Notes: generated by a model not told the origin, from the sequence alone. A DNA stretch of 64,000 bases from Theropithecus gelada (GCF_003255815.1 NC_037672.1:105957420-106021419), one strand, 5' to 3'. Counted from the first letter of the stretch, positions 11,168 through 23,219 are shown. Numbers and translations are program-made.

Positions 11168-12212
11168 CCAAGCACGCACACACACTGCACACACACACAC
11201 ACACACAGTACATGCATACATATCACGTTTAACATATACTCAAGCATGCCACATGTAACACACACACCACACACATTCACACACCACATATAACACACAC
11301 ACACTGTACACATATTCACACATACCACATATGACACACGCCTTTATACACACCGCATGTAACACACACGCCACATACACATATTCACACATACCACATA
11401 TGACACATGCCTTTATACATACCACATGTAACACAAACGCCACACACACATACACACACCTCACATTCATACATGTCACATATAGTACACACTAAACATG
11501 CCACATACAACACACATACCACACACTCATGCACACCACATATAACTCACACAACACACCTCATACCCTCACATTATACATGTGCACCCCACACACAAAT
11601 ATACCACACATACACCAAATATCACACAGAGCAAACACACTACAGCATACACACAATACTTCACACCACTTTTTGGATATGCACATACAACACACATATA
11701 TGCACCACATACACCATGTTTTACATGGCTACATGTAACACACACTACAGCACATTCATATCACTTTACATCCTTGTATCTCACATGCCACACACATACA
11801 TGCTCAATGCACCTATATACGGTACATACACACCACACATCCACGTATTACCTCACACTTTCACATCATATGCACAGAGTCCATTCACATTTGTGTACCA
11901 CATACATACCACACGTAAACATACACACTCCACAAACGTGATAGTATACATATACCACACCTCATGCTCTCGTATGACACATATTTGCATACTATACCAT
12001 TTCACACACCACAGATAGACATGCATGCCACACCACACCACATAGACACACACTCCATACACACACCACACCTCACATTCTTGCATTATACACACACATA
12101 CACCATCCCACAGTCACACACCACAGATAGACACTCCTTTCACATGTCATACACAATACACACACCATGCACAGCACACACACCATGCACAGCGCACACA
12201 CACACAGCTTTC
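11168..12212. repeat. CA-rich satellite-like tract with 69-bp unit
   Basis: About 1 kb is dominated by (CA)n broken by CCACAT, CATAC and TATA steps. Near the left end a longer unit is visible: CATATTCACACATACCACAT recurs at 11311 and 11380, and ATGACACA(C/T)GCCTTTATACA recurs at 11331 and 11400. That gives a 69-bp period over 11308-11445. Further right the pattern decays to irregular CACACCACATA-type repeats. Because 69 is a multiple of three and the tract is poor in stop codons, long frames arise on both strands (up to about 203 codons). These are repeat artefacts. Confidence 0.9.
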
Positions 12213-14410
12213 AATTCATTCACATGTAGGCTGCAGCTCCAACCCCAGAGTACCCAGTCATTGTGAGGAAAAGCCACAGACAGCCCCCCAAGGGTTTCTT
12301 TCCCTCTTCCTGGCATCATTATAGCCTCGTTGCTGGATAAATTAATTACAGAGTTGGAGAGACAGAAATCCAGCTCCCACCCACCATTCCCCTGAAGTAT
12401 CAACATTGTGGATCTATTTATGAACTTCCAAATCTGGAAGGTGTGACGCGCTTTGTCACTGTGCGGCCGGCGCTCTGGCAGCCAGCCGGAGTCTGGCTCT
12501 TTAATGTGGTGAGAAGTTATGCCTCTCCGCTCTGCCCTTCTCCCTAGCATTCACCTGGAGTGTGTCACGATGGAGGGAACAAACGTGTGTAATGCCTGAA
12601 TCTGGAATGCGCCCAGCTATGGGGCTGCTGGGGACCTCAGTGTGGGAGGGGAAGTGGAGTTCACTCAGGCGGACGGAGAAGAATTTTTCTTGTGCCCTTA
12701 GCTTGCTCTTTGGTTAGAGGAGGGGATTTTGCCTGCCCAAGAACCGGGGGATCCAGAGATGATTGTAACCCTGTTGTCCAGTCTTCCTTGATGATTATCA
12801 GAATTGTTTAGTCTTTGCAATTATGTGGAATGGAGAAGTCCACCCCTGACACTGGTGTTGTCTTATTTGATTCATATCGTCTATGTATTCAAGATACGTG
12901 CCTTATTCCATTTGGAGGGTTCCTTCATTCAGTAAGGCTGTGCCTGGAGATATGTCATCTTCTCTGGAAGGCCATGTATAAACTATATAAACTGGTGCTC
13001 TGGTAAACCTAACTGTCTCCGCAGCAGGTTAGATGTGAATGAGCTGGGTGGGGCAGAGAGGCTGTCATCCGGAGCCACAGCCAGGAAGGTGCCTCAGGAG
13101 GTGTGAGACAAGGGCCTCTCCCGGGCAGGGCCCCCTGGGTTGTGGCTGATGCTGACAGTTGCCATCCAGTGTTTTCCTGGGTGCCGTTACTTTGTTTTCT
13201 GAGCCAAAACGTTTCCGAGACCTTCCAAATTTCCCTGAGTCTGATCTCCTGGGAAAGTCAGGAGGGGCAGCAGAAGGAAAGTTCCCCTTTCTCTGTAGCT
13301 CTGCAGGCCACATGCTGCCAAAGGCAGCACAATGTCAGCCAAGGTGGAAGAATGGAGCTGAATGGTGTAGCTATTTGTTGTGTGTGATTCAGAGCTTCAA
13401 AGCCCATTAGCTTTCATTAGGAGCCAAGTCATGACACCAACATGATCTACACAATGCTTAATGCAGCAGCTTCCAGATTTGCCCCAAATGTGAAGTGGGT
13501 GGTCAGGGCAACCTGCGGGCTGTTGAGGGAAATGTGAGGTGTGGAAAGAGAGATGCAGGATAGTGAACAGGCAGGAGCATTTTTTTGGCAGGTGGGAAGA
13601 AATCAAAAGAAGTGTTTGATAAGTTTTTGGGGCCTGCGAGGAACTTACGATTGCTGTCTAGCAGGGTGGTCTGGGCAACATTCAGGTCTGTAGTGGGATA
13701 GCGGTTTGGTCAGCGACTCCCCCGAGACTAGGTTCCTCCCTTGATAAGCCATGTTCATTTCATTTCAATTCGTGTTTTCTCCCAGGCCGCCTCCGCCAGC
13801 AGTAATATAAGGTTTCAATCTAATTGCCGGCTACTTGAGATGTGTCCGTCTTGGGCATGGGGAGTTGGGAGGCCCACAGTGAGAAGGCAAGTAGATAAGT
13901 GTTCCAGTGTGGAGCCAGCCAGATGGCTATTAAATGTCTTGTGAAGGAGCTGGGCCAGGAACCCGTAGGAGAAGGTTCCTGCCGCACAGCCGGGTCTGTG
14001 GTCACATTGCTGAATGTAGCCTCCCAAGAATTGTAGGGTGGGCTGAATGCTCCTGCTTCCTGAGGGCGTATATGTACTATGCATCCCCTGATTTCAAGGA
14101 AAAACTCAGGAAATACGTGGTCCAAGGAGAAAGGGGCCTCAATGGGTTTTTTGTTGTTGTGATTTTGCAAGCGATCTTGAAGTGAACGCCCACAAACTGC
14201 CCACACAATATGAATAGCAGCATTCATTTCCCAGGGCAGTGAGGCCAGAGCCGGGCCTGTTGGGAGATCCTGCCCTCCCTCAGCCTCTGGGTATCTTCAG
14301 CTCTGCAGCCACTTTCCCTTGATGCAGGTCTGGGATGGTGCAAGCCGGAGGGGATTAGCAGATACGAGGAGCTTCTTCCCTCTCTGGTCCCTGCTCTTGG
14401 ACTCTCTCCT
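12213..14410. other. Repeat-poor unique block, possible conserved noncoding DNA
   Basis: This 2.2-kb stretch has no repeat I recognise and is richer in GC and CpG than its surroundings. At 12440-12475 there are several CpGs, including GTGCGGCCGGCGCTC. There are homeodomain-type TAATTA words (12342-12355) and a CTAATTGCC word near 13820. The frames on both strands (such as 13103-13410 and 13815-14227) overlap one another and carry no known domain. Low repeat density in an otherwise repeat-laden window could indicate regulatory constraint, but the sequence alone cannot show that. Confidence 0.4.
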
Positions 14411-14414
14411 TTTG

Positions 14415-14545
14415 GTCTTGGACCACTTGCTTGGCTTCTTCACCTCAGTTTCTCTATCTATAAAATGGGGATAATGGTGTTTACTTACTTACCTCATGAG
14501 TATTATAGGAATTAATTACTGTTTGTAATGAAAACACTTTGAAGA
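14415..14545 (+). repeat. MIR SINE
   Basis: The signature TCACCTCAGTTTCTCTATCT is followed by TAAAATGGGGATAATGGTG and a decayed 3' part. Confidence 0.75.
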
Positions 14546-15815
14546 TGAAAAGTGTGATGTGGCATCATCGTTATGATGATGAAATATCTTCCACTGTTAC
14601 CGGCCAGATTCTGCCAGATTCAAGCAAACATTTCAATGTGGGTTCCAAATGAGACCTTCACAGCCGCCACATGCGTGAGTCAGTGCACACACATGGTCCC
14701 AGTGGAATATCAAGAGGTGGAAAACAACAGAAGCCATTTTCACCTAAGAAAGGCTTCTTCCTACTTATGGGGCAATGGCAATCAGGAGATTCGGGGAGTG
14801 ACAAGTAAGAGTGATCAGTGGCTCCAAGATACAAAATAGTCTATCATGTCTATGATTCAGCAGAAGCAAAGCCAACCATTTCCACTTCAACCACGTGCTC
14901 ATGGTACATAGCATAGATGCTAATGATGCCTTCTTATGGATAATTTTTGTCTTTACTTTTGTGGCAGGAGAGCCGTAACAGGTTGGGCATATAAAACCCA
15001 TCTGCCACCTTGACTTTCACAAAGATGAAGTACCTCTGCAAAGTTTCCTTCCATAAAAGGCCACAGAAAAAAAAACATTCTTAGGATTTCAAAGTCTCTT
15101 AAAATATTAGATCATCCCTCTTCTCCAATGAGTATAATCTAACTTTTTGGAATGTTTAGAGGCAAAAAGTGAAATTCTGTCAAACTACCTTGTATTTGCA
15201 TTCTGGTGTTGTCCCATGGCTGACGGTGGGAATGTTTTCTCATTCTCTTTATCCCCATCTGGTTAAAAAATGGTGTGTGTAGCAGATTGTATTTGTTAGT
15301 GGGGCTGAATATGTGGGGATGCTAGGGCGAGCTTATTAAAGAAAGAAGGGTCTGTACTGGGGGAAGAAATCAGTTGCATTAGAGTTTATATCTGGCCCCT
15401 ATGGTTGATTTATTTGGAAGTGTTAAGCTTCTAATGTAGCATAGGCAAAATTTACTTAAATCTAATTTTGCTATGAAAGAAAAATCGGCAACAACCCAAA
15501 TTTCAGAAGATACCATTTATGATTATGCTGTTTGTTTATATAATAATCTAGATACTTCTTTTCCTAGTAGAGTAATTACATCTAGGAAGCCAGGAGGTAA
15601 CTATGTGAATTACCCTGAAGGGCAGGAACACCAGGTAGGGAAGAAGCCAACTCAAATTATGTATTCAAATGGAGTGCACAAAGCTTTCCCATTTATGGCA
15701 GATTGTGTTCTCGACATGGAGTTTGAAAATCCAAATACTGTAAGTCAAATGTGATTTCTAAATAGAAACCATTGTGTAATAGGAAGTTAGGCACTGGTTA
15801 CAGGTATAATGGCCA
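14546..15815. other. Unassigned single-copy sequence
   Basis: No gene or repeat is recognised. A 93-codon + strand frame (15473-15754) has no recognisable domain, Kozak context or splice signals and is probably chance. Confidence 0.45.
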
Positions 15816-15819
15816 ATTT

Positions 15820-16040
15820 GGTTTCTTTATTACAAAAGTAATTCATGTTCATGATTTTTAAAACTAAATAAGAAAAAAGTATTCGTCATCCTTCTGCCTA
15901 GAGATAACCACTGTTTATATTTCAGTGCCACTGTTGTTTCAGAACTTAGATGCATATGTTTTCTTAAAAAAAAAAAAATACTGAACATAAGGTGTTACAA
16001 CCTTTTAAATACATTTATTATAAAATTTTGCCACATTAGT
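15820..16040 (-). repeat. Old L1M-like AT-rich fragment
   Basis: The block resembles the antisense of old L1M 3' regions, of the same class as 7190-7700: TTACAAAAGTAATTCATGTT near 15830 and GAGATAACCACTGTTTATAT near 15901. It is strongly decayed. Confidence 0.45.
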
Positions 16041-16164
16041 AAAATAAATTTTAGTGTGGGTTGATACAATCATAAGTAACGGTGGTACAGGTTGCCATAT
16101 ACATACTGGCTATGTATTTCTTAAAACTGGAATTTCTTGTTCATATTCCAAGCCTGTGTTTTTT

Positions 16165-16475
16165 ATTTTCATTTTTGTTTTATTTTTTATAATTTCAACT
16201 TTTACCTTCGATGCAGGGGTTACATGTGCAGGTTTGTTACATGGGTATACTGCATGATGCTGAGGTTTGGGACACAAATGATCCTGTCACCCAGGTAGTG
16301 AGCATAGTACCCAATGGGTAGTTTTTCAGCCCTTCTCCGTCTCCCTCTCTCCCACTTCTTGTAGTCACTAGTTTCTATTCTTCCCATCTCTACGTCCGTT
16401 TGTACCCAGTGCTTAGCTCCCACTTATAATTGAGAACATGCAGCATTTGGCTTTCTGTTTCTGTGTTAATTCACC
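16165..16475 (-). mobile_element. 5'-truncated L1P 3' end
   Basis: This is an antisense primate L1 3' end: GGGGTTACATGTGCAGGTTT, then GTTACATGGGTATACTGC, and at the far side CCCACTTATAATTGAGAAC. It is flanked by a 15-bp duplication with one mismatch, A(A/G)(A/C)CCTGTG followed by six T (16150-16164 and 16476-16490). Confidence 0.88.
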
Positions 16476-16800
16476 AAACCTGTGTTTTTTTAAATGGAAA
16501 GTTAATTTCATTGTCATCATAATAATCATCATTAGTTCATTAGAGATGTTAAAAATGAAGACATTAACCTCTCGTGAGACATATGTTTTCCAAGTATTTG
16601 TACAATTTTTTCTTTTAATTTTTGTAGCATTTTCTTTTGAAATTTTATAGCATTTATTTTGACTTAAGAAAGAAATGTTTAAATTTTGTATAATTATATC
16701 TAGAAATATTTTCTTTACAATTTTTGCCTTAGTGTCATGCTTAGAAAACTTCTTATATCCTCAAATTATGTAAATATTCACCATTAACTTAGCCTACAAT
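16476..16800. other. Unassigned AT-rich sequence
   Basis: AT-rich DNA with no recognised feature. Confidence 0.4.
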
Positions 16801-16804
16801 TGTG

Positions 16805-16806
<2 letters not shown>

Positions 16807-16840
<34 letters not shown>
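16807..16840. repeat. (CA)n microsatellite
   Basis: A nearly pure dinucleotide run of about 16 units, preceded by TATA and followed by CATATACACACAC. Confidence 0.95.
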
Positions 16841-16850
<10 letters not shown>

Positions 16851-17365
16851 TATTTAGTTCTGAAATTATTTGTATATGTCTCGTGGGGAGATTAGAAATA
16901 CTTGGTAATTTTGGGTAGACGGAGTTCCAGGAATGAGGAACTAATTTTTCCTCATTTCTATTTTTTTCTTTATTTTTTTTTTTCCTTTTTTTTTCTGAGT
17001 AGGCAAAAGTAGACTTCACGTTATTTGGTTATTTGTGACCTTTCTAAGGCTTTCTTGGACTTCCATTTTGTTAGCACGTACTCCTTCCCTTTTTTAGCAA
17101 TGATGTTATAAAAATTACATCTGTCTTGAAACTATACAGCCAGTTCCCTGTTTGCAGAGAATTTTCACCTTCTGATCCTTCTACATGTTCCTGCTCCATG
17201 TCAACATGCCTTAAAAGTCTGTTTCAGTCCTGAACATGTTCAGACCTTGGTTTGAATCCTGAATCCATAAAATGAAAAATTTTTCTCTTTGGCCATACTT
17301 GGTATTTCAATAGTCCCTCACAGAGCACTACCCTGTCTCAAATGGAAGGTTCTATTTTTGGCCCC
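16841..17365. other. Unassigned, with a T-rich tract
   Basis: A T/C-rich tract lies at 16948-16996. Nothing else is recognised. Confidence 0.4.
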
Positions 17366-17369
17366 TATT

Positions 17370-17530
17370 ATCTAGCTGAGTGATCTTGAGCAACTCATTT
17401 AATCTCTCTGAGCCTCAGTTTCCTCAACTGTAAAATGGGATTAATAATAACCTTCCTTAGCTACTTCACAACCTTATTGTGAAGATCAAGTGAGATCATG
17501 GTTATAAAAGTGCTCAGTAAGCTGTAAAAC
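17370..17530 (+). repeat. MIR SINE
   Basis: A good MIR core: CTAGCTGAGTGATCTTGAGC, then CTCTCTGAGCCTCAGTTTCC, then GTAAAATGGG, then AAAGTGCTCAGTAAG near the 3' end. Confidence 0.85.
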
Positions 17531-18150
17531 AATATACAAACACAAGGTGTTATTATTTCCCTTTTATTTAACATTATAAAGGATTGAATATGGTATTATG
17601 TATGAGTATAAGGTAATAAGGATTATTTTTAAAGTAACATGCCACGCTATAAACATCCAAATAAGTGCAATCCTTTTAGTAGGCCTCCAAAGAAGCCTCA
17701 AATTAACTTTTACATTGTTATCCTTGCCCAAAACCTATTTTTAACTTCCTTTGGGATAGTTGCACACATTCTCCCTTGGTGGAATATTTTCTTTCTTAAT
17801 TACATACTTCACCTTTTCCTCCCACCCTCCTTTTTGCCTTGAACCTCCTGTTCAGAGGAGCCGAAGGGGATAGAGGCAGTGGTAGGCAGAAAGATCTTAG
17901 GCAACGGGGCTATGTGGAAGGTAGGACTAGTCTACATGACCAGACTGAAATTGGCTGCTGGGGAGTTTCTTTTTGAGGCCCAACTCAAGAAGAAGACTGA
18001 TTTTAATACATTCAACTAATGCTTGCTGTAGGCCTACCTTTAGAGTATTGGTAAATCCACAACAAATAGGAATACTCAGAAAGTGGATCTTACCCTTTAC
18101 TGAGGTCTGTCTGTTCAGTCTCATCAAGGAATATCTGTAGGATTATAGAA
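17531..18150. other. Unassigned single-copy sequence
   Basis: No gene or repeat is recognised. Two short frames (17639-17842 + and 17927-18127 -) are unsupported. Confidence 0.4.
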
Positions 18151-18164
18151 GTTGCAATGGACTA

Positions 18165-18300
18165 AAAGTAAACAAGCCTGAGTTCTGGTTCTGGCTCTGC
18201 AATAAAGAACTAAGTGACTGAGTGACATTAGGCCCTGAGGTTTAGTTTCCTCATTCTCCAAACAAGGAAATTGAAGGAGATGGTCTTTAAAATTCTTTTA
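18165..18300 (+). repeat. MIR SINE
   Basis: GAGTTCTGGTTCTGGCTCTGC is interrupted only by decay and followed by TTTAGTTTCCTCATTCTCC. Confidence 0.65.
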
Positions 18301-18369
18301 TTTTACCTTGAAAATGCTAGGATTCTAAAAGCCTTCCTTGTCATGATTTTATAGAGGTACAAAACATTT

Positions 18370-18402
18370 CCCAGTTCTGCAACTTTGGGCAAGTTAATTA
18401 AT
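18370..18402 (+). repeat. MIR, left part (split by provirus)
   Basis: CAACTTTGGGCAAGTTAATTA is the MIR core line that normally continues into AACCTCTCTGAGCC. The continuation (CTAACCTGTCTGAACCTG) lies 2.8 kb away at 21187, beyond the MaLR provirus. Confidence 0.65.
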
Positions 18403-21186
18403 ATATTAGTCCATTTGTGTTACTATAAAGGAATACCTGGGATTGGGTAATTTATCAAGAAAAGAGGTTTATTTTGGCTCATATTTCTGCAGGTTGTACA
18501 AGCAAACATGGCACCAACATTTGCTTTGCTTCTGGTGAGAGCCTCAAGAAGCTTACAATAACGGCAGAAAGTGAAGGGGGAGCTAGAGCATCACATGGTG
18601 AAAGAAAGAGAGAGAGCAAGAGAGAGAAGGGGGAGATCTCAGACTCTTTTAAACAACCAGATTTCCTGTGACCTTACAGAGTAAGAACTCACCCATTATC
18701 ACAAAGATGGCACCAAAACATTCATGAAGGATCCACCCTCACAACTCAAACACCTTCCACTAAGCCCCACCTCCAACATTGGGGAAATCACATTTTAACA
18801 TGAGACTTGGAGGGGACAAACATCCAAACCATGTCATTCTGACCCTGTGCTCCAAATATCATATTCTTTTCACATTGCAAAATACAATTATCCCCTCCCA
18901 ATAGTCCCCCCAAGTCTTAACTTGTTCCAATATCAATTCAAAAGTTCAAAGTCCTAAGTCTCATTTGAGATTCAAGGCATGTTCTTTCCAACTATGAGCC
19001 TGTAAAATCAAAACAAGTTGTTTACTTCCAAGATACAATGGTGGTACAGGCATTGGGTCAATATTCCGGTTCCAAAAGGGAGAAATTAACTAAAAGAAAG
19101 AGGCCACGGACCCCATACAAGTCTGATACCCAAGAGAGCAGTTATTAGATCTTAAAGCTCCAAAACAATCTTTGGGTCCATGTCCCACATCCTGGGCACA
19201 TTAGTGTCCTGTGTAGGTTCCCATGGCCTTGAGAAGTTCTGCCCCCATGGCTTTTCCATGCTGAGGTTACAAGCTGCTGGTGGCTCTGCCATTCTAGGAT
19301 CTGTAGCTGGTGGCCCCATTTCCACAGCTCCACTGGGGCGGCCCCAGTGGGGACTCTGTCTGGGGGCTCCAACTCCACATTTCCCCTTAGCACTGCCCTG
19401 GTAGAGTGTCTCTGTGGGGGTTCATACCCCCAGCAGGGTTTTGCCTAAGCACTTAGGCTTTTCCAAGCATCTTCTGAAATCTAGGCAGACGCTGCCAAGC
19501 CTCCTTCACTCTTGCATTCTGTGCACCTGCAGGCTTAAGACTACATAGAAACCACCAAGGCATATGGAGGCTTGCACTTTCGGAAGTGGCAGCCTGAGCT
19601 ATATCTGGGTCCTTTGAGCCACAGCTGGAGTTAGAGCAACTGGATGCAGGGAGCAGTGTCCTAAGGTTGAGCATGGTAGCAGTGCCTTGAGCCTGGCCCC
19701 TGAAACCATTCTTCCATCCTAGGTCTCTGGGCCTGTGATAGGAGGAGCTGTCCTGAAGACTTTTGAAATGCTTTCAAGGCTTTTTATCATTGTCTTCGCT
19801 ATTAGTACCTGGCTCCCTTTTAGTCATGAAAATCTCTCTAGCAAATGGTTGCTTTACAGCCTGCTTCAGTTATGCTCCTGAAAATACTCTATTCTCTCTA
19901 CTAAAGGGACAGGCTGCAAATTTTCCAATTTTTTACACTGTGCTTCCCTTTTAATTATAAGTTCCAATTTAAGTTATTCCTTTGCTCCTGTATCTGATTG
20001 CAGGGAGTTAGAAGCAGCCACACTGCTTCTTGAATGCTTTGGTGCTTAGAATTTTCTTCCACTAAATTTCTTAAGTCAACACTCTTAAGTTCAACCTTCC
20101 ACAAAGCCCTAAGACATGGACACAATGCAGCCAAATTATTTGCTAGGACATAATAAACCTTTACTCTAGTTCCCAATAAATTCTTCTTTTCCATCTGAGA
20201 CCTCATAGGACTGGCCTTTACTGTCCATATTGTTACCAGCATTTTGTGGTCACAACCACTCTAAGAAATTCCAAACTTTCCTTTGTCGTCCTGTCTTCTT
20301 CTGAGATCTCTCAACTCTTCCAGCCTCTGCTCATTACCCAGTTCCAAAGCCACTTCCACATTTTTAGGTCACTTTATAGCAATGCCCCACTCCTTCATAG
20401 CAATTTTCTGTGTCAATTCATTGCTGTTACTATAAAGGAATACTTGAGACAGGGTAACTTATAAAGAAAAGAGATTTATTTTGGCTTATGGTTCTGCAAG
20501 CTGTATAAGCATGGCACCAACATGTGCTCAGCTTCTGGTGAGGGCCCTAGGAAGCTTACAATCATGGTGGAAGGAAAAGGGGAGTCAACACATCACATGG
20601 TGTTTTAGTTCATTTTCACACTGCTGATAAAGACATACTCAAGACTGGGCAATTTACAAAAGAAAGAGGTTTATTTGACTCACCATTCCATGTGACTGGG
20701 GAGGCCTCACAGTCATGGCAGAAGGTGAAAGGAACATCTCACATGGCTGCAGACAAGAGAAGAGAGTTTCTGCAGGGAAATTTCCTTTTTTTTAAAACCG
20801 TTAAATCTCATGAAACTTACTCAGTATCACAAGAACAGCATGGGAAAAACCTGCCACCGTGGTAATTGAATAATTACCTCTCACCGGGTCCCTCCCACAA
20901 CATGTGGGAATTCAAAATGAGATTTGGTTGGGGACACAGCCAAACCATATCACATTCTGAGACAGAGCCAGAGAGAATGGGGAGGTTTCAGATCCTTTTA
21001 AACAACCAGATCTTGTGTGAACTCATAGAGCAAGAACTCACTCATTACTGTGAGGATGGCACCAAGATAGATATTCATGAAGGATCCACCTCCAAGACCC
21101 AAATACCTCCTACCAGGCCCCACCTCCAACATTTGGATCACATTTCAACATGAGATTTGGAGGGGACACACATCTAAGTCATGTCA
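18403..21186 (-). mobile_element. MaLR (MST-type) provirus, LTR-internal-LTR
   Basis: Two LTRs in the same orientation flank a 1.58-kb internal region, the size usual for MST/THE1 elements. They lie at 18403-18836 (434 bp) and 20414-21186 (421 bp once a nested LTR is removed). The LTRs share lines such as TTAGTCCATTTGTGTTACTA and CCCCACCTCCAACATT. The internal part reads as antisense MaLR-int (for example AGTCTTAACTTGTTCCAATA near 18914) and has only short broken frames. MaLRs are non-autonomous relatives of ERV-L and carry no env. The flanks are two halves of one MIR, which fixes the insertion site. Confidence 0.85.
20601..20952 (-). mobile_element. THE1-type solo LTR nested in MST LTR
   Basis: A 352-bp LTR reads TGTTTTAGTTCATTTTCACA to GGGGACACAGCCAAACCATA then TCA, the antisense of a THE1 LTR. 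It interrupts the upper LTR of the MaLR provirus: the host LTR reads CACATCACATGG before it and continues with ATTCTGAGACAGAGCC after it. It is therefore younger than the provirus. Confidence 0.85.
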
Positions 21187-21345
21187 GCTAACCTGTCTGA
21201 ACCTGTTTCATCATCTATAAATTGGGGAAAGTATCTATTATATTAGACTTTTTGTAAAAACTAACTGATAAAATGTATGTGAAAGCATTTGGCTCAATGC
21301 TCAATTTCAACAGAATAAATGCTCAATAAACATTAGACATACTTT
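21187..21345 (+). repeat. MIR, right part (split by provirus)
   Basis: CTAACCTGTCTGAACCTG, CATCTATAAATTGGGG and AATAAATGCTCAATAAACA form the 3' two-thirds of the MIR whose 5' core ends at 18402. Confidence 0.75.
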
Positions 21346-21439
21346 TGTTCTTTTCATTTTATTATTCTCATGGAGGGGAATCTACTCTAAATTTTAAGTT
21401 TATTTCATAAATATTATCACTATTACTGTTGCTATTATT

Positions 21440-22295
21440 ATTATATCTCAAACCGAGACTTCTTTTCTATTCACCCTAGTTCTGTACTCTGGGGTCAATT
21501 GGCAGCCATAGATCTGTCTTCAGCAACAATCTGAGCACTTCATTCTTCATCAATGCTGAATAGATGCAGACTCTTTCAGATGAATCTGCAAGCTCAGATT
21601 GAGTTGCAGTAAATATGTCAACATAAGTAATGCATTCTCTCCAAAACTTCTCTTTGTTCTGCCTTTTCAGCAGCAATCTGTTCTTCCTTTTCAATCTGTC
21701 TAGTATCACTGTAGAAGCAGAGATCAGGTATGACTTCCCACAGGTGCTCAAGGGAAATAGTGCCACACCCAAGCAGGACCTCATAGGCCAGCAACCATTA
21801 TGTCAGACCCTTTGAGTGAGTACCTTCATTTTTGCATAAGATGTCAATATCCTATGCAAAATAGAGTTGAGGGATCTGTGTTATGTAGTGCAGTAGTGAG
21901 CAGGCTACTAGCAGATGCCTTTGGAAGATATTAATGTTCAGTTCACTGAAGGAGGAGGATCCTAGAAAACTGCCTAAATGTTCTGGGAATAAAGTGTCCA
22001 ACAAAACAGATGGATCCTAGGGCAGGAGCAAGCTCCAGTACAGCAGGCTGGTTGGTATACTCAGAGAATAATGGCTGCTGGGTTTTCAATTGTTACAATG
22101 GCCTGAGATTCATAAAGAACCTCCTCCAGATCCATTTTAGGTTTAATGTATAGATATCACCACTTTTCTTTTTATGGATATACTTATCCAACTGAAAGCA
22201 AATGTTGGTGCCTCCCAAGTAGGTTCCTGAAGAAAGGAATTTAAGGATATTATTTTCCTTCATCTGTAGGAATCAGAAGTAATAGATGCTGGAAA
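21440..22295 (-). pseudogene. RPSA: RPSA processed pseudogene, decayed
   Basis: Read on the - strand, this is an intronless, damaged copy of the mRNA for RPSA (uS2, the 40S protein also known as the 37/67-kDa laminin receptor). Recognisable steps in order are an LQMKE-N-ILKFL start region (about 22270), LGGTN-CFQ (about 22215), AIVTIENPA (about 22085), TALHNTD (about 21880), DID-LCKN-G-HS (about 21840), HLWEV (about 21740) and FTATQSELADSSE (about 21600). The order matches the parent and spans most of its 295 codons. Stops and frame changes are frequent: the longest open piece is 21476-21784. The C-terminal repeats are mostly lost, and no poly(A) or target duplication is clear. It is old and not translatable. 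Confidence 0.88.
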
Positions 22296-22299
22296 ATGT

Positions 22300-23025
22300 C
22301 CCTTTAAGTTAAGCCAGTAACCAAAGACAACTCTATATGGACCTCTCTATGAGCAGTACAGTGTCTTAATTGTTATTCAAAAAAGTTATTTTTTGTTTCT
22401 GTTGAAGGATCTAAACAGCTGGAAGGAATTTTGCTCTTATTCTTACCAAACCAGACAAACTGCAAATTTATGCATTTCCTTGAACCCATCAAGGAGCTAA
22501 GGTTGCAGGGCAACCAACTGGCCCCAGTCTAAGGAGAAACAGGTGCTCCCAGGAAGAGAAATGCATGTGCTGGCATACATAGGTGGATTCAACTGAACAC
22601 AAGTAAAAGGAGTTCAATAGGGTGGTTGGGGATGTGGTAGAGGCCAATGGGGAGCTGGTGTAAGAATGGGAAGCCCCTTGGGGCATTGAAATTGTCCTTT
22701 TCAGGTTTTTCTCCACAAATGTCACCAGGTACTCCCAGAAAAAGAATGAAGAAAGTTAAGTTTAACAAGTTGTCCTTTGGGTGCAGCATGGAGGATGAGA
22801 AGCAACTGCTGTTGGAGGGGCACTTAACTCCACTCAGATGCTTTTCCCTCCCTTACTACTTATGGAACAGAAGCCTGATTCTGTGGAAGGATGGCCTATA
22901 AACACTGCTATACTTGGGGCACTGGTGAAAACACAATAAAACTATGGGAAGAGAATAGTTAAAAAAAATGGTGGGGAGCAGCCTCTGGGTCCATAACAAT
23001 AGCCTGAGATGACAGGAGCACTGAG
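22300..23025. other. Unassigned
   Basis: Frames of 60-84 codons overlap on both strands at 22489-22901, none with a recognisable domain. The G-rich line near 22620 and a short run of A at 22959 are the only notable details. It could be an old repeat I cannot name. Confidence 0.4.
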
Positions 23026-23129
23026 GAGGACCTCTAAGATCAGAAATAAGGCAAGGCTGTTCTCTATCCCCAGTCCTATTCAATATTATACCGTAAGTTC
23101 TAGCCAGTGCAATCAATACAAAAAGAAAG

Positions 23130-23219
<90 letters not shown>

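Noticed and set aside
11407..12018. 203-codon + strand frame, rich in T, H and Y, and other frames in the same tract
   Set aside because: It is produced by the CA-rich repeat, which seldom contains stops in any phase. No non-repeat coding signal is present.
11168..12212. Possible CRISPR-like or regularly spaced array
   Set aside because: The repeats are low-complexity CA steps without constant spacers, in a vertebrate sequence; the regular part is a plain tandem unit.
13815..14227. Overlapping frames on both strands of the repeat-poor block
   Set aside because: They overlap one another in antisense and none carries a known motif. A noncoding explanation is simpler.
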